From M1-B18 sp048264125 (GTDB lineage Bacteria > Bacillota > Clostridia > Peptostreptococcales > Natronincolaceae): a stretch of 64,000 nucleotides of DNA. The stretch lies in the NCBI GenBank assembly GCA_048264125.1, contig JBLXDM010000004.1, positions 310,001 to 374,000 of the forward strand, given 5' to 3'. The translations under genes were made by a program, and so were the position numbers. The notes beneath the pieces were generated by a model. The model did no database searches. It was not told where the DNA came from and saw only the letters and a list, made by a program, of their open reading frames with translations. Below, in pieces: positions 7,544 through 16,592 of the stretch (positions are counted from its first letter, which is position 1; each line of letters starts with the position of its first letter).

Positions 7544-10102
7544 TTACAATATCTCAACAACCCCTGTTTCACCATTAATTCTTACCCTTTGACCATCCTT
7601 AAAAATGCTGGTGGCTGAGGTAATGCCTACTACTGCTGGAATACCATACTCACGGGCTACTATTCCGCCATGGCTGGCGGGTCCGCCATATTCCATTATC
7701 AGCCCCTTTGCAACGGCAAATAGTGGTGTCCAGGCGGGGTTTGTGCTTTCAGTGACCATTATTTCTCCCTCCCGGAGCTGCGAGCTTTGTAAGTCAGATA
7801 CTATTCGTATAGTCCCTTCATAAACTCCCGGCGATAGGGGCATTCCTTGAATCACGGTGCTCTTTGGATCGATCTGTAGAGCTGAATAATAGGTCTCTCC
7901 AGTATTTAAAACAATTCTAGGAATACTTCGTCTTGACATTTCCTTGTTATAATTTCCTTTGTTTATCTCTACCTTGGCCTTTAAGCCCTTTTTCAGTAAT
8001 ATATCCCTCTTAAATAGGTAAAAGATATCTTGCTTATCCTCCAGCAGACCTTCCAGCACAAGCTCTTCACCGATGCCTAGCAGCACATTTCTACCAATAC
8101 TCATGATTCTTACGATGTCATACTTGGGATATTCCCTCATACCAGCTGCAATGCGATAGTCTATCATACGCTTTTTAAGCCTATCCGCCTTGCTTTTGTC
8201 CTTATCTGCCTTAACTGCTTGATATATTTCTTCAATCAATGCCTCTGCTCTTTTTTCATTTTCAGCAATATCTGAAAGGCTTCTTTCATACATTCCATCA
8301 ACCATATAGGCCTTAACCTGGTTTACAATAAACTCTGGCTCCTCCGACCACCTTGGCGTTCCAAAATCCAGCTCTATATTGCCCCTATGTCCATATTTTT
8401 CAAGGATTTCCTTAATCCTAGGATGCTCCGCAGTAGGCTCCATATTGCTTTCATCAAAGAATTTAGCTGCTAAATTCAGCTTAATCGCCAAGCCCTGTGT
8501 AATACATCTCGGTAAGGAATAGACTAATTGCTCCAAATTAAATCGATTGCCATATGGCTTTTCTACTGCTTTGTGTATTGCTTTTATTAAAACCATGTCT
8601 GTAGCATACATCCCTTGCTTTTGGGTTAATAGGAAGGCATCTACAAGACATTCAAAGCCAAAGTCTAGTTTTTCCTCTAGGGATTTAATCTCTGCTGATA
8701 GCTTAAGTCGCCGTTGATAGATTTCTTCTCCAACCTCGATCATTGCATCATATCTTTTATCCTTATGAACCCTTCTTGCCGCTCTAAAGGCTCCTATCAT
8801 ACTAAAACCGTACTTAAGTGCTCCCCAAGGAAGCTTAAATTTTATACCTTGTTTGCTAAAGCTTCTCCCATGCTTTTCGATAACGCTCAGCATCACATTT
8901 TTAATTGGTAAATCATTATCCGAAAAGGCACTAGCAAATTGCTTAGCTGCAAAATTACTTGCCAGTAAATAGGTAATATCTATATATATCCTACAGCCTG
9001 CATATTTAACAAAGCTGCTGTCTAAGGGCTTCTTTTGTGCCGTCATGGTATTGATAATGGTAGGAAACATTACACTAAAGACCTCAAAGCCTAGAGGGGT
9101 AAAGGGTTCCTTCATGCCTAAAAGGATTGTATTGGCAGATAAATAGGCCCTTAGCTTCCCATCCTGCTGGAAGGCATCAATAGGAAACAAGGTGGTTATT
9201 TCCCTTGCCTGAAGAATAAATAATTCATCCTTTTCATTAATAGCAAATTCAATATCCTGAGGCTTACCGAAGTAGTCCTGGATTCTAGCTGCTTCTTTGG
9301 CAATAGCTCTTATATGCTTCTCCTTTAGGGCTGGTACCCGCTTTTTTTCCTCAGGGACAGGTACATATTTTACTCCGTCCTGTGAGTATTGGTATGCTTT
9401 TTCCTTTGAGGCAATTTCTTCCTTTAAAATCCTTCCACTGGTTTTATGAACTATAATTTGGTCTGGATGCACCTCACCACTGACTATAGCCTCACCAAGA
9501 CCATAGGAGGCATTGATTAGTATTTCATCTCTAACCCCATTTATTGGGTTTGCTGTAAAGATGACACCAGCTATCTTTGAATTTATCATTTCCTGTATAA
9601 CAACACCATGAGAAAAATCTGCTTCAAGGCTATATTTTGCTCTGTATTCAATCGCCCTCTCATTCCATAGGGATTGCCAGCATAACACAACCTTTTCAAG
9701 CAGGTCCTTTTCACCTACATTTAGGTAGCTATTATATTGACCAGCGAAGCTCATACCCGGTAAGTCCTCTGCTGTTGAACTGCTTCTAACAGCAACGGGT
9801 TCACTTGTTAGCTTTTTCAGTTCAGCTAATAGTAGGGCTCTTAAATCAGCCGGAAGGCCCTCTATGTTAAACAGGGCTTTGATTTGTTGGGATTTTTCCA
9901 TTGTTGCAGCATTGGAGCTTAGAATAGTGGTAATCTTATGCTGAAGATGATTATCCTTGATATATGCATCATAGGCCTCTGTGGTTACAACAAAGCCCTT
10001 CGGCACGTGGATGCCATAATTAAGCATTTTAGATAGGTTATAGGCTTTTCCTCCTACGAGCCTAAAGTCATTCTCCTTGATATCTCTGAAGCTTTTGATC
10101 AT
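7544..10102 (-). CDS. Rifampicin phosphotransferase / PEP-synthase-like enzyme
   Basis: 852 residues. Residues 1-310 are the ATP-grasp PPDK/PpsA N-terminal domain (GGKAYNLSKM at the start, AVRSSSTAEDLPGMSFAGQY, IEFAINEKDELFILQAR). A middle region of about 430 residues follows, then a C-terminal phosphohistidine domain with His811 in GGPASHGGIVAREYGIPAVV. The large C-terminal PEP-binding barrel of true PpsA is missing. Order and length fit rifampicin phosphotransferase (about 867 residues), which uses ATP, a swivelling His and a central substrate domain. Many such proteins are loosely called PEP synthase, and the actual substrate may differ. The ATG has GGGGGAG upstream. Confidence 0.85.
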   Translation of the reverse strand: MIKSFRDIKENDFRLVGGKAYNLSKMLNYGIHVPKGFVVTTEAYDAYIKDNHLQHKITTILSSNAATMEKSQQIKALFNIEGLPADLRALLLAELKKLTSEPVAVRSSSTAEDLPGMSFAGQYNSYLNVGEKDLLEKVVLCWQSLWNERAIEYRAKYSLEADFSHGVVIQEMINSKIAGVIFTANPINGVRDEILINASYGLGEAIVSGEVHPDQIIVHKTSGRILKEEIASKEKAYQYSQDGVKYVPVPEEKKRVPALKEKHIRAIAKEAARIQDYFGKPQDIEFAINEKDELFILQAREITTLFPIDAFQQDGKLRAYLSANTILLGMKEPFTPLGFEVFSVMFPTIINTMTAQKKPLDSSFVKYAGCRIYIDITYLLASNFAAKQFASAFSDNDLPIKNVMLSVIEKHGRSFSKQGIKFKLPWGALKYGFSMIGAFRAARRVHKDKRYDAMIEVGEEIYQRRLKLSAEIKSLEEKLDFGFECLVDAFLLTQKQGMYATDMVLIKAIHKAVEKPYGNRFNLEQLVYSLPRCITQGLAIKLNLAAKFFDESNMEPTAEHPRIKEILEKYGHRGNIELDFGTPRWSEEPEFIVNQVKAYMVDGMYERSLSDIAENEKRAEALIEEIYQAVKADKDKSKADRLKKRMIDYRIAAGMREYPKYDIVRIMSIGRNVLLGIGEELVLEGLLEDKQDIFYLFKRDILLKKGLKAKVEINKGNYNKEMSRRSIPRIVLNTGETYYSALQIDPKSTVIQGMPLSPGVYEGTIRIVSDLQSSQLREGEIMVTESTNPAWTPLFAVAKGLIMEYGGPASHGGIVAREYGIPAVVGITSATSIFKDGQRVRINGETGVVEIL

Positions 10103-10282
10103 TGCTTCTCCCCCCTATTCTTAAAATAGCATTCTCTTGCGCTATTCAGCTAAGCTACAGCTACTTCCTTTAGCTTTAACCCCTGCTTTTATATTCCTAG
10201 ACAACATATATTCCCATAATATAATCTATAATACTATCCCATATAATTCCATACTTTTCCTCATTTTCCTGTATTATAACCA

Positions 10283-10325
10283 TAAAAAATAAAAACCCCA
10301 GTCAAATTTATTAGACTAGGGTTAC
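10283..10325 (-). terminator. Rho-independent terminator after the flavoprotein gene
   Basis: On the minus strand AACCCTAGTC and GACTGGGGTT form a stem with a 10-base AT loop, followed by TTTATTTTTT. It ends the transcript of the flavoprotein gene at 10348-11430. Confidence 0.85.
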
Positions 10326-10347
10326 CGCTCTTTAAGCTGTTGATTTC

Positions 10348-11430
10348 CTACACCGTGCTCTTACCTGATAAATTAATGCTTTGCATACCTGATTTCATAG
10401 CTATCTTTCTGAGAAAAGGATTGTACATGGCTGGAGATTTTAAATTTTTCATGAGTAAATTTAATCTGATATCCTTTACCCTCTGTTTATATCTATCCAA
10501 AAATCCGTCTATACCTGGTTCAAGGCTTTCAGCCAGGTATAAGGCGCTTTTTAATGCGTAGCTGATTCCTTCAGCAGAGCTAGGACTAATGGCTCCTGCA
10601 GCCTCTCCAGCTAAAGCGATACCATCCCTTCCTACATAAAATTGCGAAACCTTCGTAGGTCGATAGATAAATGCGCCTTCCGTTCTTGTTTTGTTTTTAA
10701 AATCAAAACCCAGCTCTGTTAGTTTTGTTTTCAGCATTTCATATTTTTCCCTAGGATTTTCCTTGTTTCTAAGGGCTGACCCTAATAATAAATAATTCTC
10801 CTTTGGTATTATCCAAGAGTAAAAATCACTTATTTCTTCATCAAAGATTGCCGTAAAATAGGGTATTTGAGATGGAGCCTCAAACCATTCCTGTATTGAG
10901 ATGTAGGTTTCTGGTTGATTTGCATTTTTACTAATTGTATTTCTCAACCTTGAAAATGCCCCATCAGCACCTATGATTACCTTTGTCCTTGCAGAAATTT
11001 CTTGGCCATTATGCGTATATTTTACTTCGTACCCACCTGGTATTTCAACAAAGCCTTTAAATAATGAATTAAACTGTTTATCGACATCTCTTGGAAGTAT
11101 GGAAACCAGCCATCTATCAAATTTTTCCCTATCCATATTTAAATAATATCTCTGATATAATCTTTCCAGCTTATTTGTTAAATCAATAGTCCTTACAGCA
11201 AAAAGCTGTGGATTAACTAGGATTTCCTTAGGTATACATAAACCTAGCTTTACAAGCATTTTCTGAGCATCCGGGGCCAATAAGCCTCCGCAGCATTTAT
11301 TTATAATACCTTTAGGCTTCTCATTGTCTAGGTCCCGCTTGTCGATTAATAAAACCTTGTATTTATCACCGATTAACCTTGCAAGGGTAGACCCTGCAGG
11401 ACCTGACCCTACAATGACAATATCATACAT
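10348..11430 (-). CDS. FAD-dependent geranylgeranyl-reductase-family oxidoreductase
   Basis: 360 residues. The start is the ATG at 11430 with GGGGAGG 7 bases before it; a TTG one codon earlier is less well placed. The N-terminus MYDIVIVGSGPAGSTLAR is a dinucleotide-binding GxGxxG motif. Later blocks include VIIGADGAFSRLR and RDGIALAGEAAGAISPSSAEG, the second FAD-contact motif of the geranylgeranyl reductase / FixC group. NKCCGGLL near 46 places a Cys pair close to the flavin, as in this group. Likely role: reduction of an isoprenoid or other double bond, but the substrate cannot be told. It is upstream of its own terminator and unlinked to isoprenoid genes. Confidence 0.85.
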   Translation of the reverse strand: MYDIVIVGSGPAGSTLARLIGDKYKVLLIDKRDLDNEKPKGIINKCCGGLLAPDAQKMLVKLGLCIPKEILVNPQLFAVRTIDLTNKLERLYQRYYLNMDREKFDRWLVSILPRDVDKQFNSLFKGFVEIPGGYEVKYTHNGQEISARTKVIIGADGAFSRLRNTISKNANQPETYISIQEWFEAPSQIPYFTAIFDEEISDFYSWIIPKENYLLLGSALRNKENPREKYEMLKTKLTELGFDFKNKTRTEGAFIYRPTKVSQFYVGRDGIALAGEAAGAISPSSAEGISYALKSALYLAESLEPGIDGFLDRYKQRVKDIRLNLLMKNLKSPAMYNPFLRKIAMKSGMQSINLSGKSTV

Positions 11431-11469
11431 CAATATACCTCCCCAAATATAAACGTCTTGTAAAGCTCA

Positions 11470-11919
11470 TTACTTTACTCTATCTATGACATCTTCTAAG
11501 AGCTTTTGAAGAACGGAGGCAAAAACTGCAACCACAATCGAAGCAAAAGTAAAAGCCAATCCAATTAATACTAAACCCGGGGCATCGTCTTTTTCCGCTA
11601 TTAGAAATATGAATGGCATACATACCCCATAAATGACACCTATTATGATTCCACAGTATTTTATATTCTTTAGGGCCATTACAGATACTTCCGAAAAAGC
11701 ATTGTCCTTGTCTATATAGCTTAAAAGCTTGAAGGCTTGATATAAAGCTATGAAAAATGGTATCGAGGATATATACATTCCAATTAAAACGGGATATAGC
11801 AAGGAAGCATATTCTACTGATACATTAGCTAGCCTTGTCAATCCGAATAGACACAAGACAAGAACCGGAAGTCCAATAATAACAACTGTAATCTTTAAAA
11901 AGAGTGTGTGTAATTTCAT
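11470..11919 (-). CDS. DUF2975 membrane protein
   Basis: 149 residues from the ATG at 11919 with GAGGTG at a normal distance (a GTG three codons earlier overlaps that site). Four hydrophobic segments span roughly residues 8-30, 40-60, 88-108 and 118-140. FLALYQAFKLLSYID-like and AFSEVSVMALKNIKYCGI blocks are typical of DUF2975. These genes are usually followed by a small YozG-type helix-turn-helix gene. None is present here, so the usual regulator partner is missing. It precedes the flavoprotein gene by 39 bases on the same strand. Confidence 0.85.
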   Translation of the reverse strand: MKLHTLFLKITVVIIGLPVLVLCLFGLTRLANVSVEYASLLYPVLIGMYISSIPFFIALYQAFKLLSYIDKDNAFSEVSVMALKNIKYCGIIIGVIYGVCMPFIFLIAEKDDAPGLVLIGLAFTFASIVVAVFASVLQKLLEDVIDRVK

Positions 11920-12197
11920 AAATAGCACCTCGCTTATATTGATAATTTGATTTTAACACGGTATTTATCGTTTATCAATATTATTTTATCTATCTTCAAT
12001 ATTATTTTATTGAATATAAATATTTCACGGGTGAATTGTTGGTAGATTATGGAAAATCATGGTATATAATAACACAAAAGCTACTTTGTAAATGGAAATG
12101 CCATATTTGTAACCGACAACTAAATATTTGTAAACGAAACTTAGTTTTTGCATCTGAAGGGTTTATTTGTTGCTTTCCAAAGGGAGGTTTTTTTAAC

Positions 12198-13388
12198 CTA
12201 GTCTAGGTCATCATGAGTAAGAATTCTTTCGCCTGCAATTTTGATACCTATTGCCCCTAATGGTGCAGTAACAACAATTGATAATACTGCCAAAGCCAAT
12301 ATTAGCTCTCCGGCCGGTGCTCCGATGGAAAGCGGCACCGCACCTATAGCTGCCTGTACCGTTGCCTTAGGTATATAGGATATTATGCAAAATACTCTTT
12401 CTTTAAAGCTTAAGTCGGTCCCTAGCAAAGATAAATATACCCCCAAGCTTCGGGCTGATAATCCAATTGCTAGAATAATCAATCCAAGCCAGCCTGCATC
12501 AAGTGCTAAATGTATATTAACCTGCGCCCCTACAAGAACAAATAATAATATCTCGGCAAAAACCCAAATTTTATTAAACTTGCTTGACAATGCTTCTGCC
12601 AGCTTTGGCTTTCTTTCAAGAATAATAAAGCCTATTACCATTACCCCCAGTAAACCTGCTATAGGGATGATATCGTGTAAGCCGTCCTCTAGAGCCTTTA
12701 TAATTATTGCAGCGCCCAAAATCATTAGCGTTTTTTTAGTATTTCTTATGTGGTAGTGGTTGAAAAAATACAATAATACCACACTAAATATCAGTCCCAA
12801 AAGAATACCTAGAGCTATTGATAATGGAATATTTAACAGCTGCCTGAATAGGCTAATATGCTTCCCGCCATACATTCCAACTATTGCAGAAAATATTGTT
12901 ATAGCAACAACATCGTCTATAGAAGCCCCAGCTAATATCAATGTAGGTATACCCTTCTTTGCCCCCATTTTTCTCTCTATAAAGGAAAGCATTGAAGGCA
13001 CGATTACTGCTGGTGATACCGCCGCCAATATAAAGCCCAGCATTCCCGCTTCGATCCTCGGGATACCCAATAGAGCACTGGCAACGTACATTACTGTTAA
13101 CCCCTCAAAAACACCTGGTATAAAGCTTAGCTTCAAAGCGGATATACCTACCTTGTTTAATGTTTCCCTATTGATACCAAAGCCTGCTCTTATTAGAATA
13201 ACAATGAGGGCTATCATTCTAAGATCACTTGATATCTCCAATATACTCTCGCTGATTAAATTAAAGCCGAAGGGACCAATCAAAATCCCCAACAGAAGCA
13301 TTCCCAGCAAGCCCGGCAGCTTCATTTTTGTAAAAACAGAGTTAAATAACAAACCTAATAATACAATAATTGCTAAACTTAATGCCAA
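12198..13388 (-). CDS. Cation/proton antiporter under a fluoride riboswitch
   Basis: 396 residues with about 12 hydrophobic segments, beginning ALSLAIIVLLGLLFNSVFTK. Blocks such as ILAAVSPAVIVPSMLSF and LILAGASIDDVVAITIF are the paired half-helix and ion-binding regions of CPA-type sodium/proton antiporters, with the two Asp residues of SIDDV as likely ion-site residues. It starts with TTG preceded by GGAGGAG at 8 bases. The 5' leader carries a fluoride riboswitch, so the gene should be induced by fluoride. Baker and co-workers reported antiporters among riboswitch-controlled genes. Whether it exports fluoride or repairs ion balance is not known. Confidence 0.92.
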   Translation of the reverse strand: MALSLAIIVLLGLLFNSVFTKMKLPGLLGMLLLGILIGPFGFNLISESILEISSDLRMIALIVILIRAGFGINRETLNKVGISALKLSFIPGVFEGLTVMYVASALLGIPRIEAGMLGFILAAVSPAVIVPSMLSFIERKMGAKKGIPTLILAGASIDDVVAITIFSAIVGMYGGKHISLFRQLLNIPLSIALGILLGLIFSVVLLYFFNHYHIRNTKKTLMILGAAIIIKALEDGLHDIIPIAGLLGVMVIGFIILERKPKLAEALSSKFNKIWVFAEILLFVLVGAQVNIHLALDAGWLGLIILAIGLSARSLGVYLSLLGTDLSFKERVFCIISYIPKATVQAAIGAVPLSIGAPAGELILALAVLSIVVTAPLGAIGIKIAGERILTHDDLD

Positions 13389-13436
13389 TTCAAACTCCTC
13401 CTTACAGATATTTTATTAGTATCTATTTATGAATAC

Positions 13437-13525
13437 AAAAAACTCCTACAAAGCAGAATATCTGCCTTGTAGGAGTCATTAACTGAGTAATTAATTCAGT
13501 GGTTAAAGGCGAACTCCATCGCCTA
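13437..13525 (-). promoter_or_regulatory. Fluoride riboswitch (crcB motif) with terminator
   Basis: On the minus strand GGCGATGGAGTTCGCC (from about 13523) forms P1/pseudoknot partners. TTAACCACTGA and TCAGTTAATGACTCCTAC follow, the conserved fluoride-aptamer core. The final ACTCCTAC is also the 5' arm of a strong hairpin (13442-13476, arms ACTCCTACAA and TTGTAGGAGT) followed by TTTTTTG, an intrinsic terminator. Bound fluoride should hold the aptamer and prevent termination, turning on the antiporter gene that starts 49 bases downstream. Confidence 0.95.
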
Positions 13526-13851
13526 GCTGGTTTTGATAATTAAGTGTATCACATTTTTTAAAATAAGTATATATTTTCATAACGCTTTTTTAAATATATA
13601 CTATAGTAATTAAGAAGCCGTTGAAGCTACAACCTTCAAACGGCAAAATCCTAATTCCTGCAAAATATAATTACTATCTCAAGAACTAAATAATACTCTT
13701 AGTATATCCTTCAACGATTAAACAGATATCTGATTTTGATTCTACCATTACTAGTTAGAGGAGTAGCAATAAAAGCCAACAGGAGCATTGCAGCAGCTGC
13801 AATTTTATGATATATGGTTTGTAAAATTAGGCCCAAACGAGCCAAGTCCGA
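13526..13851. other. Non-coding gap with a stem-loop
   Basis: Between the riboswitch and the thioredoxin-like gene. A stem-loop at 13617-13644 (GCCGTT.. / ..AACGGC) followed on the minus strand by TTCTTAATT could be a weak terminator for the arsR-permease-thioredoxin unit. A short coding-like stretch on the minus strand (KIAAAAMLLLAFIATPL near 13760-13810) has no start codon and looks like debris. The riboswitch promoter should lie near 13530-13570. Confidence 0.45.
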
Positions 13852-14079
13852 CTATAAATACTGCTTAATTTCATCTGAGGACGGCACTCTGCCTGATACC
13901 TTCAGCTTTTCATCAACCACAAGGGCAGGAGTTTTCATTACCCCATAAGCCATGATGTCTGGGAATTCCGTTACCTTTTCTATGGTTGCTTCAATCCCCA
14001 GCTCTTCAATAGCCTTCCTTGCATTTTCCTCTAGCTTTTTACAATTGGCACAGCCTGATCCTAAAACCTTAATAATCAT
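13852..14079 (-). CDS. Thioredoxin-like redox-active disulfide protein
   Basis: 75 residues from the ATG at 14079 with AAGGAGTG upstream; a GTG three codons earlier overlaps the site. MIIKVLGSGCANCKKLEENA carries a CxxC redox pair (CANC) and the whole matches the small TM0996/MTH895 thioredoxin family. These proteins are commonly encoded beside COG0701 permeases and ArsR regulators, exactly as here. It probably supplies or receives electrons or handles metal(loid)-thiol exchange for the permease. It is the last gene of the arsR-permease unit, 55 bases after the permease stop. Confidence 0.9.
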   Translation of the reverse strand: MIIKVLGSGCANCKKLEENARKAIEELGIEATIEKVTEFPDIMAYGVMKTPALVVDEKLKVSGRVPSSDEIKQYL

Positions 14080-14134
14080 TATAATCACTCCTTATAATTT
14101 TTTTACTTTCTTGTAAAACATATATCATTAAGCG

Positions 14135-15118
14135 CTATAATAACCAGTTAAATAAGAAGCCTACTAAAACAATCCCGGTGCCTACTATGCCCACAAATAT
14201 GGCTATAAGCTTTGGCTTTATAACCTTTTTAAGCATTATTATAGAGGGTAGAGACAATGCCACCACCGACATCATAAAGGCTAATGCTGTACCTACACCT
14301 ACGCCCTTATTGATTAAGGCTTCTGCTATGGGTATCGTACCTACTGCATTAGAATATAGGGGAATGCCAAATAAAACGCCTACAAAAACCGCCAGCGGAT
14401 TATTGGGTCCAGCATATCTAGCCAGCAGCTCCTCCGGTGCCCATCCGTGGATTAAGGCACCAATCCCTATTCCAATGACAACATAAATCCATATATCCTT
14501 CACTATTTCAATTACACTGTCCTTAGCATATTTTAGCCTTTGCTTTCTCGTCATTACTTCAGCTTCAGTCTCAGCCATTTTTATTTTAAATACATACGCC
14601 TCAACCAAATGATACAGGTTGAACCTCTCAATGATAAGCCCTGTAACAACCCCAATCGTCATCCCTGCCAGCGTATACAATATAGCTATTTTAGGGCCGA
14701 AGCTGACAAATAGATATCCTAATGCTATTTCGTTGACTATCGGCGAGGTAACTAAGAAGGTGAAGGTTACACCTAAAGGTATTCCTGCCTCAACAAACCC
14801 GATGAATATTGGCACTGTCGAACAGGAGCAAAAGGGTGATACAACCCCCAGCACGGAAGAAATGACATAGGCCCAAATCCCATGGAATTTTGCTAGCATG
14901 GCTTTTACCTTTTCTGGAGGGAAATAGCTTCTTACATAGGTTATAACAAATATCATAAAGCTCAGTAGAAAAATGATTTTCATGGTGTCGTAGATAAAAA
15001 AGTGAACCGCATTATAAAAGGTTTCTCCTGTCTGCATGTCAGACCCAAATAGCTGCAGCAGCCAATTTACAAACCTCACGATATACGGTGCTATTAGATG
15101 ACCAATTCTTTCAAACAT
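14135..15118 (-). CDS. COG0701/ArsP-type permease
   Basis: 327 residues with eight or more membrane segments. FCSCSTVPIFIGFVEAGIPL near residue 98 is the Cys-containing signature of COG0701 permeases, and SNAVGTIPIAEALINKGV in the second half is the matching repeat motif. A cytoplasmic loop near 185-205 separates the halves. Some members (ArsP) expel trivalent organoarsenicals. Placement between an ArsR repressor and a thioredoxin-like protein beside a full ars operon supports a metalloid role, although substrate assignment is inference. The ATG has GGGAGG upstream and lies 37 bases after arsR. Confidence 0.88.
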   Translation of the reverse strand: MFERIGHLIAPYIVRFVNWLLQLFGSDMQTGETFYNAVHFFIYDTMKIIFLLSFMIFVITYVRSYFPPEKVKAMLAKFHGIWAYVISSVLGVVSPFCSCSTVPIFIGFVEAGIPLGVTFTFLVTSPIVNEIALGYLFVSFGPKIAILYTLAGMTIGVVTGLIIERFNLYHLVEAYVFKIKMAETEAEVMTRKQRLKYAKDSVIEIVKDIWIYVVIGIGIGALIHGWAPEELLARYAGPNNPLAVFVGVLFGIPLYSNAVGTIPIAEALINKGVGVGTALAFMMSVVALSLPSIIMLKKVIKPKLIAIFVGIVGTGIVLVGFLFNWLL

Positions 15119-15155
15119 TATAAAGCCTCCCAGTTATAAATGATATAATACGAGC

Positions 15156-15470
15156 CTATGATAGGTGGAATAATGATTCCTGCAGCTGCTTTTGTAGAAT
15201 TTGCCTTACCTTATCCAAAACCTCATATATCTCTAAGTAGTCGACCTTGTAGAATACCATTAAACCGTCCTTTCTGCTGGTCAATATGCCCTGATCCTTT
15301 AGTATCTTCAAATGCTGAGATACATTTGACTGCTCTAGATCCAGCTTTTCATATATCTCACATACACAAAGCTCCTGCTTATCCTTCAGCAGCTCTAATA
15401 TCTCCAGCCTTGTAGGGTGAGCCAATGATTTTAAAAGCCCTGCACATAGTCTGTGATTCTGATTAGACAT
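15156..15470 (-). CDS. arsR: ArsR/SmtB-family repressor, permease unit
   Basis: 104 residues, a winged helix-turn-helix. The recognition region is DLEQSNVSQHLKILKDQGIL. ELCVCEIYEKL just before it provides the CVC pair of the classical arsenite-sensing ArsR (alpha-3 site). It is the first gene of the unit that continues with the permease and thioredoxin-like protein and should repress its own promoter at 15522-15550. The ATG follows GAGAAGGG. Confidence 0.93.
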   Translation of the reverse strand: MSNQNHRLCAGLLKSLAHPTRLEILELLKDKQELCVCEIYEKLDLEQSNVSQHLKILKDQGILTSRKDGLMVFYKVDYLEIYEVLDKVRQILQKQLQESLFHLS

Positions 15471-15521
15471 AATAACCCTTCTCTCTTTGATTAGTATATT
15501 ATAAAATTCTAATATAGTTAT

Positions 15522-15550
15522 ATTGTATGCTATTATTAATATTTTGACAA
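15522..15550 (-). promoter_or_regulatory. Sigma-A promoter of arsR-permease unit
   Basis: On the minus strand TTGTCA (15545-15550) is followed after exactly 17 bases by TACAAT (15522-15527), about 50 bases before the arsR start. An AT-rich stretch downstream (ATATTAGAATTTTATAATATA) could be the ArsR operator. Confidence 0.75.
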
Positions 15551-15615
15551 TAGTTTTTTAAATAAAAAAATAAGCCCTCCAATGCTTCAGATGACTTATC
15601 TTTTTTATCATTATT

Positions 15616-15712
15616 CTATATGCTTTTCAAAAATGCAAGTACCTTTTTATTATGCAGCTTTCCTGAAAAGACCGCTTTGCCATTGATGAAGGAGCCTTGA
15701 ATTAAAATATCC
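15616..15712 (-). pseudogene. C-terminal remnant of a thioredoxin-like protein
   Basis: Just after the arsA2 stop, in another frame, the minus strand reads FINGKAVFSGKLHNKKVLAF and ends LKSI then stop. The pattern (a NGK turn, then a short helix) looks like the end of a thioredoxin-like or ArsD-like fold. No start codon with a ribosome binding site was seen, so it is probably the tail of a lost ars-linked gene. Identity is uncertain. Confidence 0.4.
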
Positions 15713-16592
15713 TGCTGCCAAGCTCAGTCAGCATTTCAAGACCCTTAATCTCATCCTCCAGCATCGGAACCTGCAAAAGCACTGAAGCCTTAAAGGTTTC
15801 TTTTATTTCTTCAATATAGCCCAGCTGCATATCACGCCTTTTTTGATAGAAGGGTGTTATTGCCTGCTCTTCTGGAATTATTAGATTTGCTACTACCAAT
15901 TGCGTTTTAATCCCCAGAGTTAAAAGCTCTGCCGAAGCTCTATGGGCCTCAACGATTGGTGTCCGCTCAGGATACATAACAAAGGCGAAGGTGGTAGCTT
16001 TGTCATCCTTCATCATTTCGATGACCTTATCAAATCTCTGCTTCTGTAATCTATCCCCTTCACTAATCTCTGTAGCAATACCTGCTTTAAGCTGAATTTG
16101 CTTGCTCCAATCCATTGGAAGCTCCAATAGCCTTAGAGTGTGTCCAGTAGGTGCTGTATCTACAACTATTACCTCAAAATCATCGTTGCCGGCAAACTCA
16201 ACAAATTTTTGAAAGGAGGCCATTTCTTCCGTGCAGGGTGAATCCAGCTCCTCCTTCATTGCCATGATGGTATTGGCATCAAATTTTCCCTCGGCTTCCT
16301 TTAATAAGCCTTCCTTGTACTCCTCAGTTGCCTTTTTTTGATTTATTTTAACAGCATACAGATTTTCAATACCTTCAATTGGCGTAATTTTATCTGTAAC
16401 AGGCTTATCCAAGACATTGCCTATATGGGCAGCAGGATCAGTTGTCAGAAGCAAGGTTTTAAAGCCCTGTTTTGCCGTTTGAACTGCTGTTATGCAGGCC
16501 ATTGAGGTTTTACCCACTCCACCCTTGCCTGAGAAGAATATGTTCTTTCTTTCTCCCTTTAGGGGATATATGATTGTGTCTAATCTGCTCAT
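15702..16592 (-). CDS. arsA: ArsA2, arsenite-pump ATPase half
   Basis: 296 residues with the deviant Walker A SGKGGVGKTS at 21-30, switch motif LLLTTDPAAH and the DTAPTGHTLRLLELP block of ArsA/GET3 ATPases. Cys120 in SPCTEEMASF corresponds to the metalloid-binding Cys of the C-terminal half of fused ArsA. A second Cys like that of ArsA1 (TCMGP) is absent, as in C-terminal halves. Its ATG overlaps the stop of arsA1 by 4 bases (ATGA), so the two are translationally coupled. Together they should form the heterodimer equivalent of one fused ArsA that drives the arsenite efflux pump. Confidence 0.93.
   Translation of the reverse strand: MSRLDTIIYPLKGERKNIFFSGKGGVGKTSMACITAVQTAKQGFKTLLLTTDPAAHIGNVLDKPVTDKITPIEGIENLYAVKINQKKATEEYKEGLLKEAEGKFDANTIMAMKEELDSPCTEEMASFQKFVEFAGNDDFEVIVVDTAPTGHTLRLLELPMDWSKQIQLKAGIATEISEGDRLQKQRFDKVIEMMKDDKATTFAFVMYPERTPIVEAHRASAELLTLGIKTQLVVANLIIPEEQAITPFYQKRRDMQLGYIEEIKETFKASVLLQVPMLEDEIKGLEMLTELGSRIF

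Noticed and set aside
10140..10185. AGCTAAGCTACAGC motif before the Rph-like gene, also at about 25776
   Set aside because: A 14-base shared word in two places only, partly palindromic. Too short to call a repeat family or a riboswitch.
12385..12756. A 123-residue plus-strand frame
   Set aside because: Shadow of the antiporter gene, with low-complexity product and no ribosome binding site.
12760..13419. A 219-residue open frame on the plus strand
   Set aside because: It is antisense to the antiporter gene, which has clear family motifs and its own riboswitch. The plus-strand product has no recognisable domain.
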